Assembly: GCA_003956705.1 (NCBI GenBank)
Contig: QZCP01000778.1
Location: forward strand, 252,331-316,330
Direction of reading: 5' to 3'
Length of the DNA: 64,000 bases
Origin: Brevipalpus yothersi
Taxonomy: Eukaryota > Arthropoda > Arachnida > Trombidiformes > Tenuipalpidae
Below, in pieces: positions 51,367-62,249 of the stretch; the stretch's first letter is position 1, and each line of letters opens with the position of its first letter. The translations under genes and the position numbers were made by a program. Below the pieces are notes generated by a model, which had not been told where the DNA came from, did no database searches, and saw only the letters and a list, made by a program, of their open reading frames with translations.

Positions 51367-54300
51367 CAATCACAGGCCATATCATCATCTTTTATTCATC
51401 ACTTTTTGAGTGACAGGATATGTACCTGAAGCGTTGGTGGCCAGTATTTTTTTTTCATTCTTTCTCTCCTTCTTGACCATCCATTGTCTAGTCTGATGAA
51501 GATCAGAGAGAGAGAGAGAGAGACCAAAAATATGGCCAACCAGTCGGCTGGTTAATGCGGTCAACGATGGCCTCTAATAGTTGGGAAAGTGTTGAGAAGT
51601 GTATAAGGAAGGGGGAGTTGATATATTGTTGTAGGTGTTCCGATGAAAAAGATGAGAGTATATCTTCTTCTTTGCTTACTTGATGGACTTGAGAAGTAGT
51701 GGAACATTATTTTGTGCGATCTTATTCCGATCACGAATTCATCCATTTCAACAATCGAAACATTCAATTCACTTGAAAACTGAACAATCTTGTGTGTATG
51801 TGTCTATATGTTTTATAATTCTCATTCTGTCATGAGTATGACTTTTCCCTCCATCCTTCTTTCGCTAAACTATACCCACAATCTTGTTCTAATTGATTGT
51901 GAAAGAAAACTTTGTTCGATTGAATAGAACAATTATTATTCATATCATTCGTTTTTTTCTCAATTTGCATATCTTCTTTTCTTCCCTTCAGGCTTCATGG
52001 AACACATGGTATCGAAATGGTTTTTCATATTTTATTGGACACTTTTTTGTACACTTCTTATAACCAATACTGGAGCTCAACCTTGGTCTTCAGCATCCTC
52101 ATTGCCTGATGAATGTAGACCTTATCCACGTCCTGAGCCTGTTCAAATTATTGGTGAAGATGCTGATTTATATCTGAATGCTATCGTTTCTGTTCATGAA
52201 TCAAGTTCCAGAGGTATATACGGCTGTGGTCCGGTGACTGAAAGTGGTGTCGTATTGGTTGAGGCTATGCGATGGCTGATTACCGTTATAAATCGAGATG
52301 ATGGCACTGTTAATGGACGTAAAATCGATGGATCTCTGATACCAGGAATCAAATTAGGTGAGTTTTATAGCCTTTAATTCTTTTACATTTTATATCATCG
52401 TAAAGCATGATAATCAATTGAATTTTTCATCAATCAAATGAATAATCCAATCAAATTTTTATTCCATCAATTTTCTCCACTTGATATTCCCTCATGAAGG
52501 TCTTAAAATCTATGATAATTGTGACTATCGAGAATTGGCTCTCAACCATTTGATCAAGATTTTTCCTGTTGTTGAACGTGGCTCAGATCCATGTGAAGAG
52601 AATTCTGTGTTGGACACCAATTCGATAGCTTTGATCGATCTTGTCGGTGTGTCCAGAGATGCACGAATTTTGTCCCTCTCCAGACAATATCATTTACCAA
52701 TCCATGAAGTGCAACATGAACAATCAGTGTCAACAGAAAGTGTTGCCAAAACATTGTCACAAATAATCGAAGATCTCAAGTGGACACAAGTGGCCATCAT
52801 TCACTCATCAGATGAACATTCTCTTCAGATCATTAAGCTACTTGGTCAAGCATCCTTGAAACAACGTTTCTGTTTAACTTCTGTGAATACTTTGCCAAAG
52901 TATCAAAAAGATGATTACTTTACTTCCGGTTCTGATGCCGGTGCATATATTTCCCTACTTCGGACAGTGATATCTTCCACACCCGAAAATGTTCCAATAT
53001 TTGTGCTCGGTAACAATGGATCAGTTCGAAGACTACTTGAAGTGATGTCTGAGCGGATTGATGTTATTTCCGGTCATCAATGGTTATTCTCATCATTACC
53101 AGATCCAACAGCTCTCGAGTCATTCCGCAATTCTTCAGTTAATTTTTTCACCCTTTCACTGTATCCAGCATCAATTGATGATTTTGAACAATATTGGCAC
53201 TATTTGCACACTGTACGATCTTCATCACCAACATCATCATGGTTCCAGGAATATCTATCTGCTAGTCAATCCAATGGTGGTGGGGGTCGATCAGTGAGTG
53301 AATCACCAGAATCTTCCAATACATCTCCAGCATCCTCATCAATTGCTTCTCGAGACTCTTCACTCGATATTCTATGGCGAACTAATCAAGTGACTCCAAT
53401 TATTCAAACATTTTTCGTTCTATCTCATGCTTTACGGGAAGCTTGGGCCAATCGATGCTCATCAACACCCGGTTTATGTCCTGATCTGTTGAAAATGTCC
53501 CGAAAAGAATTTGAAACAGATTTTCTCGGTGAAGTTAATCCGGATGATGATTCAATCAAAGAATCCATTATCAGCCGATTTGTTCGAAGTAAACCTTTAT
53601 CATCTTCGTCGACAATCTCAAAAGATGGATTAAATTTAGCATTGACCAAGCTGGTTTTCAAAACTACTGGTCGATCGGGAATCCAGTACAAACATATGAT
53701 CGCTTATGATTCGGAGACTGAGAAAGGCCATTTAATTGATTCTTCAGTGTACTACAAATCTTCACCATGTCCACCATCTGGCTGTGAAAAGTGTCTCAAA
53801 CTGAGACAATCGCGTATAGTTGATCACCAGAATACCGAATCTAATCCATCGTTCAGCTCTTGGACATTCGAAAAACGCTCTGATTCCGGTATACCTTCTA
53901 CTTCGGACATGAGTGACCCGATCATTCCACGCTCACTGTCAAATTATGATCCAGATTGTATGATCAAATGTTCCCTCAAAAGTTCACCAGTAGCCACATC
54001 AGTAGCAACAAATTCTAGATCACCGATTTCAGGAGCCAAACTTGTCGCTTCATCTTCATCAGTTCCAGCACCATGGACCCGGGAAACTCGAGACACATTA
54101 GTTCCGACGATAATTGAAATATCTGCTGGATGGTATCTAGCATTGGCTATTTTATCACTTTTGGGTATTCTATTCATCTTGATTAATGGCTTCTATTTAT
54201 TGCTCACCTTTCCACTTCCGATCAACAATTCACCTCTTGATTATTTGATTTTAAGTGGCCTTATATCACTTTATTCGGTTAATTTTGCATTCCTTTCATC

Positions 54301-55396
54301 GCCATCACTTACCATCTGTTTGATCAGACGAATAGGAATGTCCATGTCATATTCTCTCATACTCAGTGCAATGTTAGTTAAAGTGATGAACATTTGGAGG
54401 CTGAAAGCAATTTCTGATTCTGGTATCGAAAAACTTCGCAGCTCAACACCATCAAGATTGATAATGGTCACCGGTTTTCTACTCAGTCTTCAGGCGATTG
54501 TTACCGTTATCTTTCTCATTATTGTTCCACCAAAAGCGAACATTAAATTTCAAACTTGCAGCTGGCCTATAAGTGATGTTCTGGTTTCACCTGAATCAAT
54601 TGTTTCATTGGTATACATATTGATACAGATATCATTGAACATCTTTTTCTCCACACTTGCTTGGAAAACACTGGAAAGAGATCAGGAACCACGATGGATT
54701 ATGTTCTCTTGTATATTTGTTTCTACTATATGGTCAATTTGGACATTTTGTTCATCATACTCCACCCCAATTCGGTCTCAAAGTAATTTGACCATTGTTT
54801 GTGCGAATCTCTTGTCGGCAACAGTGATTTCCGCTTGTTTGTATGTGAGAAAATTTGACCTCATACTACGATGTCCACCAAAGTTCCATTCAAATGGTGG
54901 TGATCTTCAATCGGATCATCTAAATGGTAGTGAAAGTGACCATTCTTTGCGTGGCCTACATCATACTGGATCATTAGCTGGATCTCAATATGGCTCTTTA
55001 CCTAGTCCAACGAAACTTTCAGCTTCTCTTCTTGGTCACAGTAATGGTCAAGCAACATTGTCTAATGGTACACCATATTCGACTACCATTTCGGTGTCAA
55101 ATAAGAGTAACAATAATTTAGGCAATAATAATCATGTTCATCAATCAAATTCATCAAGTAAAAGTAAAAATTCAACTCTCACGAGAACATCTCTTCTCTC
55201 AAATGGAGGAGGAAACAGTTTGACAGGAAATGGGCTGACAACATACAAAAATGAGCATGCAGATGATGGCCAAAGTAGTTGTGGTGGATCAACAGCAAGT
55301 TCTATACAAGTTCAAGCGGAAGATCTTTATCCAATGGAAGTTTATGAAGGTGCTGGAACTATTCAACCGAATTATCATGGCTTTCCTGGTGCCTAG
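39400..55396 (+). CDS. Orphan class C G-protein-coupled receptor, mGluR-like
   Basis: Exons 39400-39457, 51992-52357 and 52500-55396 give 1106 residues. Exon 1 (MPLRLDSRRIAWSISKTFC-G) is inferred from the TATA box, a strong donor (G|GTAAGT) and exact phase match across a 12.5 kb intron; otherwise translation starts at 51997, which also gives a signal sequence. The Venus-flytrap domain runs to about 430 (YGCGPVTESGVVLVEAMRWL, PGIKLGLKIYDNC, LKWTQVAIIHSSDEHSLQII). Seven membrane helices follow at about 685-932, with the family pattern ICLIRRIGMSMSYSLILSAM. The C-tail is Ser/Asn-rich. Unlike glutamate receptors it lacks the Ser/Thr ligand cluster after the LPI strand and has a reduced cysteine linker (CPPSGCEKC...C...C), so I infer that it does not bind glutamate in the usual way. 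It acts at the plasma membrane, presumably neuronal. AATAAA is at 56284-56289. Confidence 0.85.
40379..40433. repeat. (GA)n microsatellite with a GTGA-type leader
   Basis: About 26 GA units preceded by GTGA/GTAA units (40360-40378), in the GPCR intron. Confidence 0.96.
41634..41697. repeat. (GA)n microsatellite
   Basis: About 26 GA units after a short imperfect start, in the GPCR intron. Confidence 0.96.
42016..42085. repeat. Octamer tandem array, unit AGAGAAAG
   Basis: About eight copies of an 8-nt purine unit, more regular than the plain GA tracts nearby. It suggests expansion of a mutated GA block as a higher-order unit. Confidence 0.9.
45370..45418. repeat. (CT)n microsatellite
   Basis: About 24 CT units in the GPCR intron. 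Confidence 0.96.
45893..45957. repeat. (CT)n microsatellite
   Basis: About 32 CT units in the GPCR intron. Confidence 0.96.
47523..47559. repeat. (GA)n microsatellite
   Basis: About 18 GA units in the GPCR intron. Confidence 0.95.
48239..48285. repeat. (CT)n microsatellite
   Basis: About 22 CT units in the GPCR intron; read on the minus strand it gives false RERE peptides. Confidence 0.96.
49088..49147. repeat. (CT)n microsatellite
   Basis: About 29 CT units in the GPCR intron. Confidence 0.96.
51068..51364. repeat. (TC)n microsatellite spanning an assembly gap
   Basis: TC units at 51068-51114 and 51289-51364 flank 174 N (51115-51288). The same repeat phase type on both sides means the gap is unresolved microsatellite; its true length is unknown. 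It lies about 630 nt upstream of GPCR exon 2. Confidence 0.97.
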
Positions 55397-56366
55397 AGAG
55401 AAAATTTTTTATTGTCAATGACTTTGAGTCAAAAGAAAGAATGAATGAATGAATGGAACGATATATATAACGTCCAAAGAGAGAGAAAGAAAAGTCAACA
55501 ATTGGTAAAGATTGAGTCAATGATATAAATGTTTTTCCATTGAAGACTTATCATTTTTCTCTGTTCCTCTCTCTTTCTATTGCTCTTTGCAACAGGAAAA
55601 GCACTTTTTTCTCTTTTTCGATAGCGTTTAATGAGCCGTGCCATGCCGTGCTGATATTTTGACCAAACAAGTAGAATTCTTTCTTGATTCTGTCAGAATA
55701 TCTCTGATTCCTCTTGACATCTTGATTTTTAAGCCAACAAATCAGAAAATTGTTCAACTATCATCATTTGCGATGGAGAAATGATGCCGATTTTGAGGCT
55801 CTTTTTCTTCGGTGAAAAAATACTCCAAATTAGAGAAGATGGCCCTTCTGGGAGTAGAAATAACTAGAATGGAAGCAATGATGCTATTGAAATGCTTTTC
55901 CAAAAATTCGAAAGGTCAAAGGGGAGAGAAAAAATGATTCGATTTGTGATATCTGGTCAGCGGAACAACAGAGTAATAGAGTTCGCAACAGGCTTTTCAT
56001 ATTCTTCTTCATTACCTGACCATCATGTGTGTATAAAAATAATTCGATCTCATCTCGACAGCGATTACTTGTGGCCCTAAAACTTAATCGATTGTGAATG
56101 AAAAAATGTGATCAGTAATTGTGTCCATTTTTTCATTCTTTTTCTTCTCCATTCTCATATAATGTTGAAAAAATTGTAAATATTCATCATTTTTGATATA
56201 CAATTTGATGGTGTGTATAATTTTGTAAATCTTTTCGCAAATTTTTCCAAAAAAATAATAATAATAAATTTTGTACCTTGTCAAATAAATTGTACTAAAA
56301 TCTGATCATCAAAAAAAATTATCTCATCAGTAGTACCAATTTTTTCAGACCCTAAATTTTATCAAA

Positions 56367-56437
<71 letters not shown>

Positions 56438-56739
56438 TTTGGAATTGAATTCTGATAAGAGATTCCTCCCTCATATGATCATCAAAAAAGAAGGAGGATT
56501 TCGGACTCTGTGCATTTGATTCTTTTGTGGCTCCCTTCAAGAGGCTTTTAGCTTGGAGCTTCTCATAACACAACATATGCAATGTTGTGATGATATGACT
56601 TTATGGTGTCAGCTGATTATGTTCCATTACTTTGATGATGATGAATCTTGATTGTTTAAGTGTTAATTCTAACAAGACTAGTGTGGAAATGGCTTGGCTG
56701 TAATCAGTGAATTCCACTTGAATTCTTTTGGGTATTACA
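55397..56739 (+). other. 3' untranslated region of the GPCR gene and intergenic DNA
   Basis: The first AATAAA after the GPCR stop is at 56284-56289, implying a 3' UTR of about 900 nt. A (CT)n tract (56369-56427) lies between it and VPS45. No gene is seen. Confidence 0.5.
56369..56427. repeat. (TC)n microsatellite
   Basis: About 29 TC units between the GPCR poly(A) signal and VPS45. Confidence 0.96.
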
Positions 56740-58811
56740 ATGCATCTGATAGAGGCAACCAAACATTACATCAACCATATGGTTGAGGAAACCGGTGTTG
56801 GCATGAAATGTTTACTGATGGACAAAGAAACGGTAAGTTGATTTAAGACTATTAAAAGGTGATCATAGAAGACTAATGATGGATTAATCACATTACAGAC
56901 GAGCATAATAAGTATGGCTTACTCACAAACGGAAATGCTGGAAAAGGAGGTTTATCTATTCGAAAGAATTGACAGATTATCATCATGTGATCCGATGAGA
57001 TATCTCAAGTGTATCGTATTTATTCGGCCAACCCGTGAAAATATTGACCTTCTCCTGAGAGAATTGAGACATCCCAAGTTTGGCCAATATCATATTTGTA
57101 AGTTTACATGATCATGTTTTCATGGGGTTGAGGCTAGCATTTGGAATATTCATCTTTGTATTTTGCTTCTGTTGCTCTGTAGATTTCAGTAACATCATAA
57201 GCAATTCCGATATCATGAAATTGGCTGAATCTGATGAAAAAGAATGTATACGTGATGTCCAAGAATTTTATGCTGATTACATTTCTGTCAGCCCAACTCT
57301 ATTCAGTTTAAATATATCAGATGGATGTTATCGTGGTAATCGTTCCTGGAATCCATCCGCTTTACAGCGATCTATTGATGGAATCATAAGTGTTCTTCTT
57401 TCGTTACAAAAATATCCAAAAATTCGTTATCTAGGAACCTCTGATATGTGTCGCAAGTTAGCCGAAGGAGTGAATCATAAAATGAACAAAGAACATTCCC
57501 TATTCTCAGAAGCATCCCAGCAATGGACAAATGATGCCTCCTCTCCACTTCTTCTGATTTTGGACCGTAGATCGGATCCTTTTACTCCGCTCTTGAATCA
57601 GGTAATATAAATTTTATTGCATTTGTTTAAAAGAAAATTGATTCTAATCATTTCACTCTTTCTCAGTGGACTTATCAAGCTATGCTTCATGAACTCTTGA
57701 CCATCAATAACAATCGGATTAATTTATCAAACGTTCAAGGGGTTAGCAAAGAAATGCGAGAGGTGATCGTGTCAGCTGAGCATGATGATTTCTACGCTAA
57801 AGTAAGACAAACTCTATTTGATTAGCTCTATTTTGATTAACTTCGATTCTTTCTAGAATATGTTCAAGAATTTTGGAGAGATCGGAGTGAACATAAAAAT
57901 TTTGATGGAAGATTTTCAAGCTCAGACCAAAAATCAGAGGAAAGTTGAAACAATATCTGACATGAAAGATTTTCTGGAGCAATATCCACAATTCAAGAAA
58001 ATGTCTGGAACTGTATCCAAACATGTTCTTCTGATAAGCGAGCTGTCCAGGCTTGTGTCCAGTCATAATTTGATGGATGTCTCGGAAGCAGAACAAGAAA
58101 TGGCATGTCAGTTGGAGCATTCTAGATCTGTCAAGGTAAGAATAGTTGAGAATGTTTTCATAGAATCTTCTGATTCCTTCATTTTACACTTGTAGAAAGT
58201 GCGACAACTACTTAGCGATAGTCGTGTGAGAAACATCGATCGATTAAGGCTAGTCATGCTCTATGCTCTACGATTTGGTAAACATTCCAGTAGTGAGCTT
58301 CAAGAATTCAAACGAATCCTAAGGCAAAAAGGCATCAATGATGAGCAATTAAAAGTAAGTTCTTCACATTCTATCGATTGGTGTGTACTCAAAATATAAT
58401 TTCTTTTCCCAGTCAATACAAAATTTGGTCAATTTTTACGAATCTATGAATCAAAATCAAACAGCCGATCTTTTGGCCACTGTTAACGAGGTTTTCAAGA
58501 AGAAGATCATCAAAGGTCTGAAAGGAGTAGAGAACATCTATACTCAACATGAGCCACCTTTGGCGGAGTTGATAAGAGATATCAGCAAAGGTCGACTGAA
58601 ATACTCTTGCTTTCCCAGTTTAACGGAAGAAATTCAATCTCAGACCATTGAAAAACCAAATGATATCATTATCTTTCAAATTGGCGGAACTACTTACGAG
58701 GAAGCTTCTCATATTGACATGCTAAATCGATCTTTGCCTGGGATACGGATCGTTTTAGGCAGCACATGTATACATAATTTCGCTTCATTCTTGGATGAAT
58801 TTGATCACTAA
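56740..58811 (+). CDS. VPS45: Vacuolar protein sorting protein VPS45 (Sec1/Munc18 family)
   Basis: Seven exons, 56740-56832, 56899-57097, 57183-57601, 57667-57801, 57857-58135, 58196-58354 and 58413-58811, join in phase and give 560 residues (human VPS45 has 570). Family segments: start GVGMKCLLMDKET, then KEVYLFERID, IYFSNIISNSDIMKLAESDE, VQEFYADYISV, LLLILDRRSDPFTPLLNQW-TYQAM, LTINNNRINL, FGEIGVNIKILMEDFQ, YPQFKKMSGTVSKHVLLISE, RLVMLYALRF, IIKGLKGVENIYTQHEP and IIIFQIGGTTYEEA. VPS45 binds syntaxin-16-type SNAREs and is needed for trans-Golgi-to-endosome vesicle fusion. It looks intact. Splice ends are consistent GT/AG with introns of 55-85 nt. The next gene begins 121 nt after its stop. Confidence 0.96.
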
Positions 58812-58932
58812 AGATTCTTTCTTTCTGATCATATATTGATGAAATGAAGAATGGGGAAACTTGACCGATAATGTAAAATTGTTTTTCCTCGATAAAGTAT
58901 CAAAATTACATTAATTTATATATGCTAAAACA

Positions 58933-59919
58933 ATGGAACTTCCTTCTGTGTGTTTTTTCCTTTATCATTTGGCTTATGATATCAATGTTACCATGTATGT
59001 TGGATATGAAAATTTTTCAGCTTATCGACAAGAGATTTTCAGTTGTGACTTAACACTGGCCAGTGATCACAAGAGGTGTAAAAAAAATTCTAAGAGACTA
59101 GGTCGGGGACACAAGGCTGCATGGAATAATATTACGTTTAATATTCCATCTCTTATCATTCCAACCTATAGAAAGGGTGCATTTCCTGATCACGACCAAG
59201 TAGTATTACCAGTCTTCGAATGTGAATCCTTACCCAGCTGTGCAACTTGTGAGATGATCGGAATCATGCAACACTGTATCTGGTATCAAAAATACGGTAA
59301 ATGTATGCAACTTGAGGAAAAAGAGGGTAAAAATCGTCCAAAAGTGATCCCAAATCTTTGCTTCAAAGTGACCGAGTTTCAAAATATGATAGGAGAAGAT
59401 GGGAAAGAGTATGCTGAAATAAATATCACCCACCAAGTGAATAAGGATTTCGGTGAAACAGTTGAAGTTGCACTAGATAATCGCATAACTTATAAACCAT
59501 ATTTCATCGAAGGGTATCTTTTACGTATTTCCACTGATTATAAAGCCAATTGGGTGAAAGTTTATATTCGTCGAGAGCTTGGTGAACCGATTATGGCCGA
59601 TTTTTTCAGACCAATCACCGAAACTTACCAAATAATTTTGATTATTGTTCTAATTTGCTTAGGTATTTTCATTATTATACTTATTGGTTGTGTTTGTTAT
59701 ACGGCACTGAAATTTGACATGCTAAAAAATATTCGATCCATGGCATCATCCCTATCTGCAGCTGACAGTTTGAACAGTAAGGGTGTGAGTAAAAGCCATC
59801 AGTCTCTTACCATTGACCCAAAGCCGGATAGAGAAAAGAAGAAAAAAGGATTTTTTTCGATTTTTTCAAAAAAAATTGAATCAAAAGGAACTGATTCAAC
59901 TTCATCATTAAAAATTTGA
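58933..59919 (+). CDS. Predicted single-pass membrane protein, family not recognised
   Basis: A single open exon of 328 residues. The first 20 residues are moderately hydrophobic (MELPSVCFFLYHLAYDINVT), a weak signal sequence at best. The outer part carries a cysteine cluster at about 97-124 (CESLPSCATCEMIGIMQHC then KYGKC), similar in spacing to a PSI (plexin-semaphorin-integrin) module, and several NxT sites. A strong membrane helix is at about 236-258 (IILIIVLICLGIFIIILIGC), followed by a basic Ser-rich cytoplasmic tail ending KKKGFFSIFSKKIE...SLKI. A type I topology is likely. The distance to the VPS45 stop is only 121 nt, so an upstream exon carrying a better signal peptide is not excluded. 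PSI similarity is inference from cysteine spacing only. Confidence 0.75.
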   Translation: MELPSVCFFLYHLAYDINVTMYVGYENFSAYRQEIFSCDLTLASDHKRCKKNSKRLGRGHKAAWNNITFNIPSLIIPTYRKGAFPDHDQVVLPVFECESLPSCATCEMIGIMQHCIWYQKYGKCMQLEEKEGKNRPKVIPNLCFKVTEFQNMIGEDGKEYAEINITHQVNKDFGETVEVALDNRITYKPYFIEGYLLRISTDYKANWVKVYIRRELGEPIMADFFRPITETYQIILIIVLICLGIFIIILIGCVCYTALKFDMLKNIRSMASSLSAADSLNSKGVSKSHQSLTIDPKPDREKKKKGFFSIFSKKIESKGTDSTSSLKI

Positions 59920-60389
59920 CAGATGAAAATTCTTCTGATTCTGTTTTCAGGCATGATTTACTTTCCTTCACAAGTTCTCCACTTCAGTTCTATGGTCCAA
60001 TTTCATTCATTATATGAAAATTGGAATATCTCTTCAAGCGAATAATTATTAATCTTAATTTGATTATTAGATTTTAATGTTGATCCTAGTCAGCTTTATC
60101 ATTACCAATTTTTGATCTCTGATTGCTGCCACTGGGAGCTTATCTATTCGCAACAATTCTCTAGGATCTAAGGTCAAAAACTTCTTCCACAAGGTCCATC
60201 TTTAACGTGGATAACAAAACTTGGCACCTACAGCTTACTTCACTTATGCAAGCCACTTGAGAGAGTCTCAATTCTTCAATTCAGATCTTGGAAGAAGCTT
60301 ATGATTTAGCAATCCACATAATCTGAGCAATTATCTTCTGGTGTATCGCAACAATCAGATATTTTAATTACATTCACTGAGCAATTGAT
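59920..60389. other. Intergenic between the membrane protein and ketohexokinase
   Basis: About 470 nt, AT-rich, presumed 3' UTR and promoter. Nothing else recognised. Confidence 0.45.
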
Positions 60390-61545
60390 ATGGCTGAGAA
60401 GAAGCGAGTACTTTTCATAGGTCTAGCTTGTGTTGATGTTTCATTTTTGATCGATTCTTATCCAATTGAAGATTCAGATAATTGGTCAGTGTGACTGTTA
60501 AGTTCTAATTCCTCTTTCTCATCAAATCTACTTTTTGATTCAGCTCCAAATTTTGTCGCTGGGGTATTGGAGGCAATGCTGCCAATAGCAGCCAAGTTTT
60601 CAGTCACCTCTTGAAATGGCTCGAAAACAGAGAGAATCGAAATCTACAGAACGACTATCAAGTTGAATTCATCGGTAGTTTAGGAGATGATATAGCAGCA
60701 AGGTAAGAATTGGTGAATTATATTTCGTAAAAAGTTTCAATCAAAAATTTTCATCAGATGGATGGAAGAAGTTTTCGCTGCAAAAAGGATAACATCTCGA
60801 GCAATCCATAATCCAGGACTTACCACAGCAACGACCACAGTTTTGAATTGTCCAACGAATGGAACACGAACTTTCATCTTCTATTGCAAGTTGGTTGATT
60901 TGTATTTGGTGGAAAATTTTTTACGCTTAACTATTTCACATTCAAATCTTATGATGCAGCCATTTGCCAGAGCCGACTCTCGAGGATTTACAAAGATGTG
61001 ACATACTGAATGCCCATTGGATCCATTTTGAGGGTCGATATGTAAATATGGAGTCAATTTTAAAGACTATCAGATATATTCGAAGCAAAGATTTTGAACG
61101 GAAAATCACAATATCTTTCGAGCTCGAACAGCCAGATGAGCGATTGGAAGCAATTTTTGAAGAAGATATAGATTATCTGTTCATTGGCAAACAGTATGCA
61201 CCTCTTTTTGGATGGAATAATATCGATGAGATGCTTCATGGAGCTGCCCAAAAAATCGTTGGAAATTCTTGGCTTGTGTGCATTTGGGGTATTTTAGGAT
61301 CTAAGATCACCAAAGTTTGTGAGAGAAAAATTATCGATAAAGTTTATTCAGCTCCTGCTTATTTGAAAACAAAAATATTGGACACATGTGGAGCAGGAGA
61401 CACTTTTCTAGGGGCAACAATTTTCGACATTATAGTGAACAAGAGTCATCCCAGTAAAGCTATCGATTTTGGCTCAAAAGTTGCTGGAGTAAAGGTTACA
61501 ATCCATGGATTTGATCAACTTGATGAATGGGATACACTATCTTGA
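60390..61545 (+). CDS. KHK: Ketohexokinase (fructokinase, PfkB family)
   Basis: Four exons, 60390-60484, 60544-60702, 60758-60889 and 60960-61545, in consistent phase, give 323 residues (human KHK 298). Sugar-kinase marks: VLFIGLACVDVSFLIDSYP near the start, the GG motif WGIGGNAANSSQVFSHL, VEFIGSLGDDIAARW, WIHFEGR (as in KHK), and the catalytic signature DTCGAGDTFLGA with its Asp base, then VAGVKVTIHGFD. KHK phosphorylates fructose to fructose-1-phosphate with ATP in the cytosol. The SFELEQP and HFEGR segments fit KHK better than ribokinase or adenosine kinase. The slightly greater length comes from an insert after SHLL (KWLENRENRNLQNDY). AATAAA lies 14 nt after the stop (61559-61564), giving a very short 3' UTR. 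Confidence 0.93.
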
Positions 61546-61564
61546 ATAATTTGATCATAATAAA

Positions 61565-62033
61565 AATTAATTATGAAATTCGAACAAATTATCGCTCTTC
61601 CGCATTCACCAATTTGCATCAGGTTGAGCTAAACTCATATCGCAGATACTGTCTCTGGAAAAAAATTGTGATCCAAATCATTTGAACATAATCGATAGAT
61701 AATTATTCTATTTTCGAGATTGATCTTTTACAACCTTATTTTCCTAATTTCTCTAGTGGCTGTAGAAAAATGTTAAATGTATCAGTGGTGGTGGGTTTTT
61801 CCTGATAGCCATACCACACACTTGAATACAAAAATGCTGACAACTCACTTTTGGCGCGATTCTGAGTGAAGCCCGATGATGACAGTTACATGAGCTACGT
61901 TCTTTAATTGGAGCGCAACACGGAAGCAACGATTCATGGTAATGTTTGTTAACTTTTCAACTTGAAACCTTGTCATTGGTCCTGATTTCATTTTCGAAAT
62001 TATCTCTCGTAACTTTGATTTTTCAAAGCTCTT

Positions 62034-62086
<53 letters not shown>

Positions 62087-62149
62087 TTCGAGTTTCTTCT
62101 TCGAGCTCCCGATAAGTAATAGCATTGATTTCCAATGGGTTTCATAGAG
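61565..62149. other. Intergenic with (CT)n tract, upstream of the TULIP-like gene
   Basis: About 580 nt; contains (CT)n at 62035-62082 about 70 nt upstream of a TATA box. No coding signal. Confidence 0.5.
62035..62082. repeat. (CT)n microsatellite near a promoter
   Basis: About 22 CT units roughly 70-115 nt upstream of the TATA box of the next gene. GA/CT tracts can bind GAGA-type factors in arthropods, so this one may be regulatory; that is inference from position. Confidence 0.95.
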
Positions 62150-62180
62150 TATAAATACTCGTCAGTGATTAGTGGTCAGT
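62150..62180 (+). promoter_or_regulatory. Core promoter: TATA box plus TCAGT initiator
   Basis: TATAAATA at 62150-62157 and the arthropod initiator TCAGT at 62176-62180 (another at 62162-62166), with about 26 nt between the TATA start and the second initiator. The leader to the ATG at 62250 would be about 70 nt. Confidence 0.7.
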
Positions 62181-62249
62181 ATACCATCGACTAGTTTATC
62201 GAACACTCCAGCACCATCGACATCATCGACAGTAAACAACTAAACGAAA

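Larger units (their letters stand above)
39458..51991 (+). other. 12.5 kb first intron of the GPCR gene
   Basis: Holds at least nine long GA/CT microsatellites, CA/TG runs (near 40905-40918, 42918-42938 and 44080-44215), an octamer tandem array at 42016-42085 and an assembly gap. I found no nested gene with a consistent exon structure. The longest open frames are translated repeats (for example 44067-44456). Confidence 0.5.

Noticed and set aside
39400..55396. Reading the class C receptor as a GABA-B subunit.
   Set aside because: The membrane region has the mGluR-type ICLIRRIGMSMSYS pattern, and a residual cysteine linker is present, which GABA-B receptors lack.
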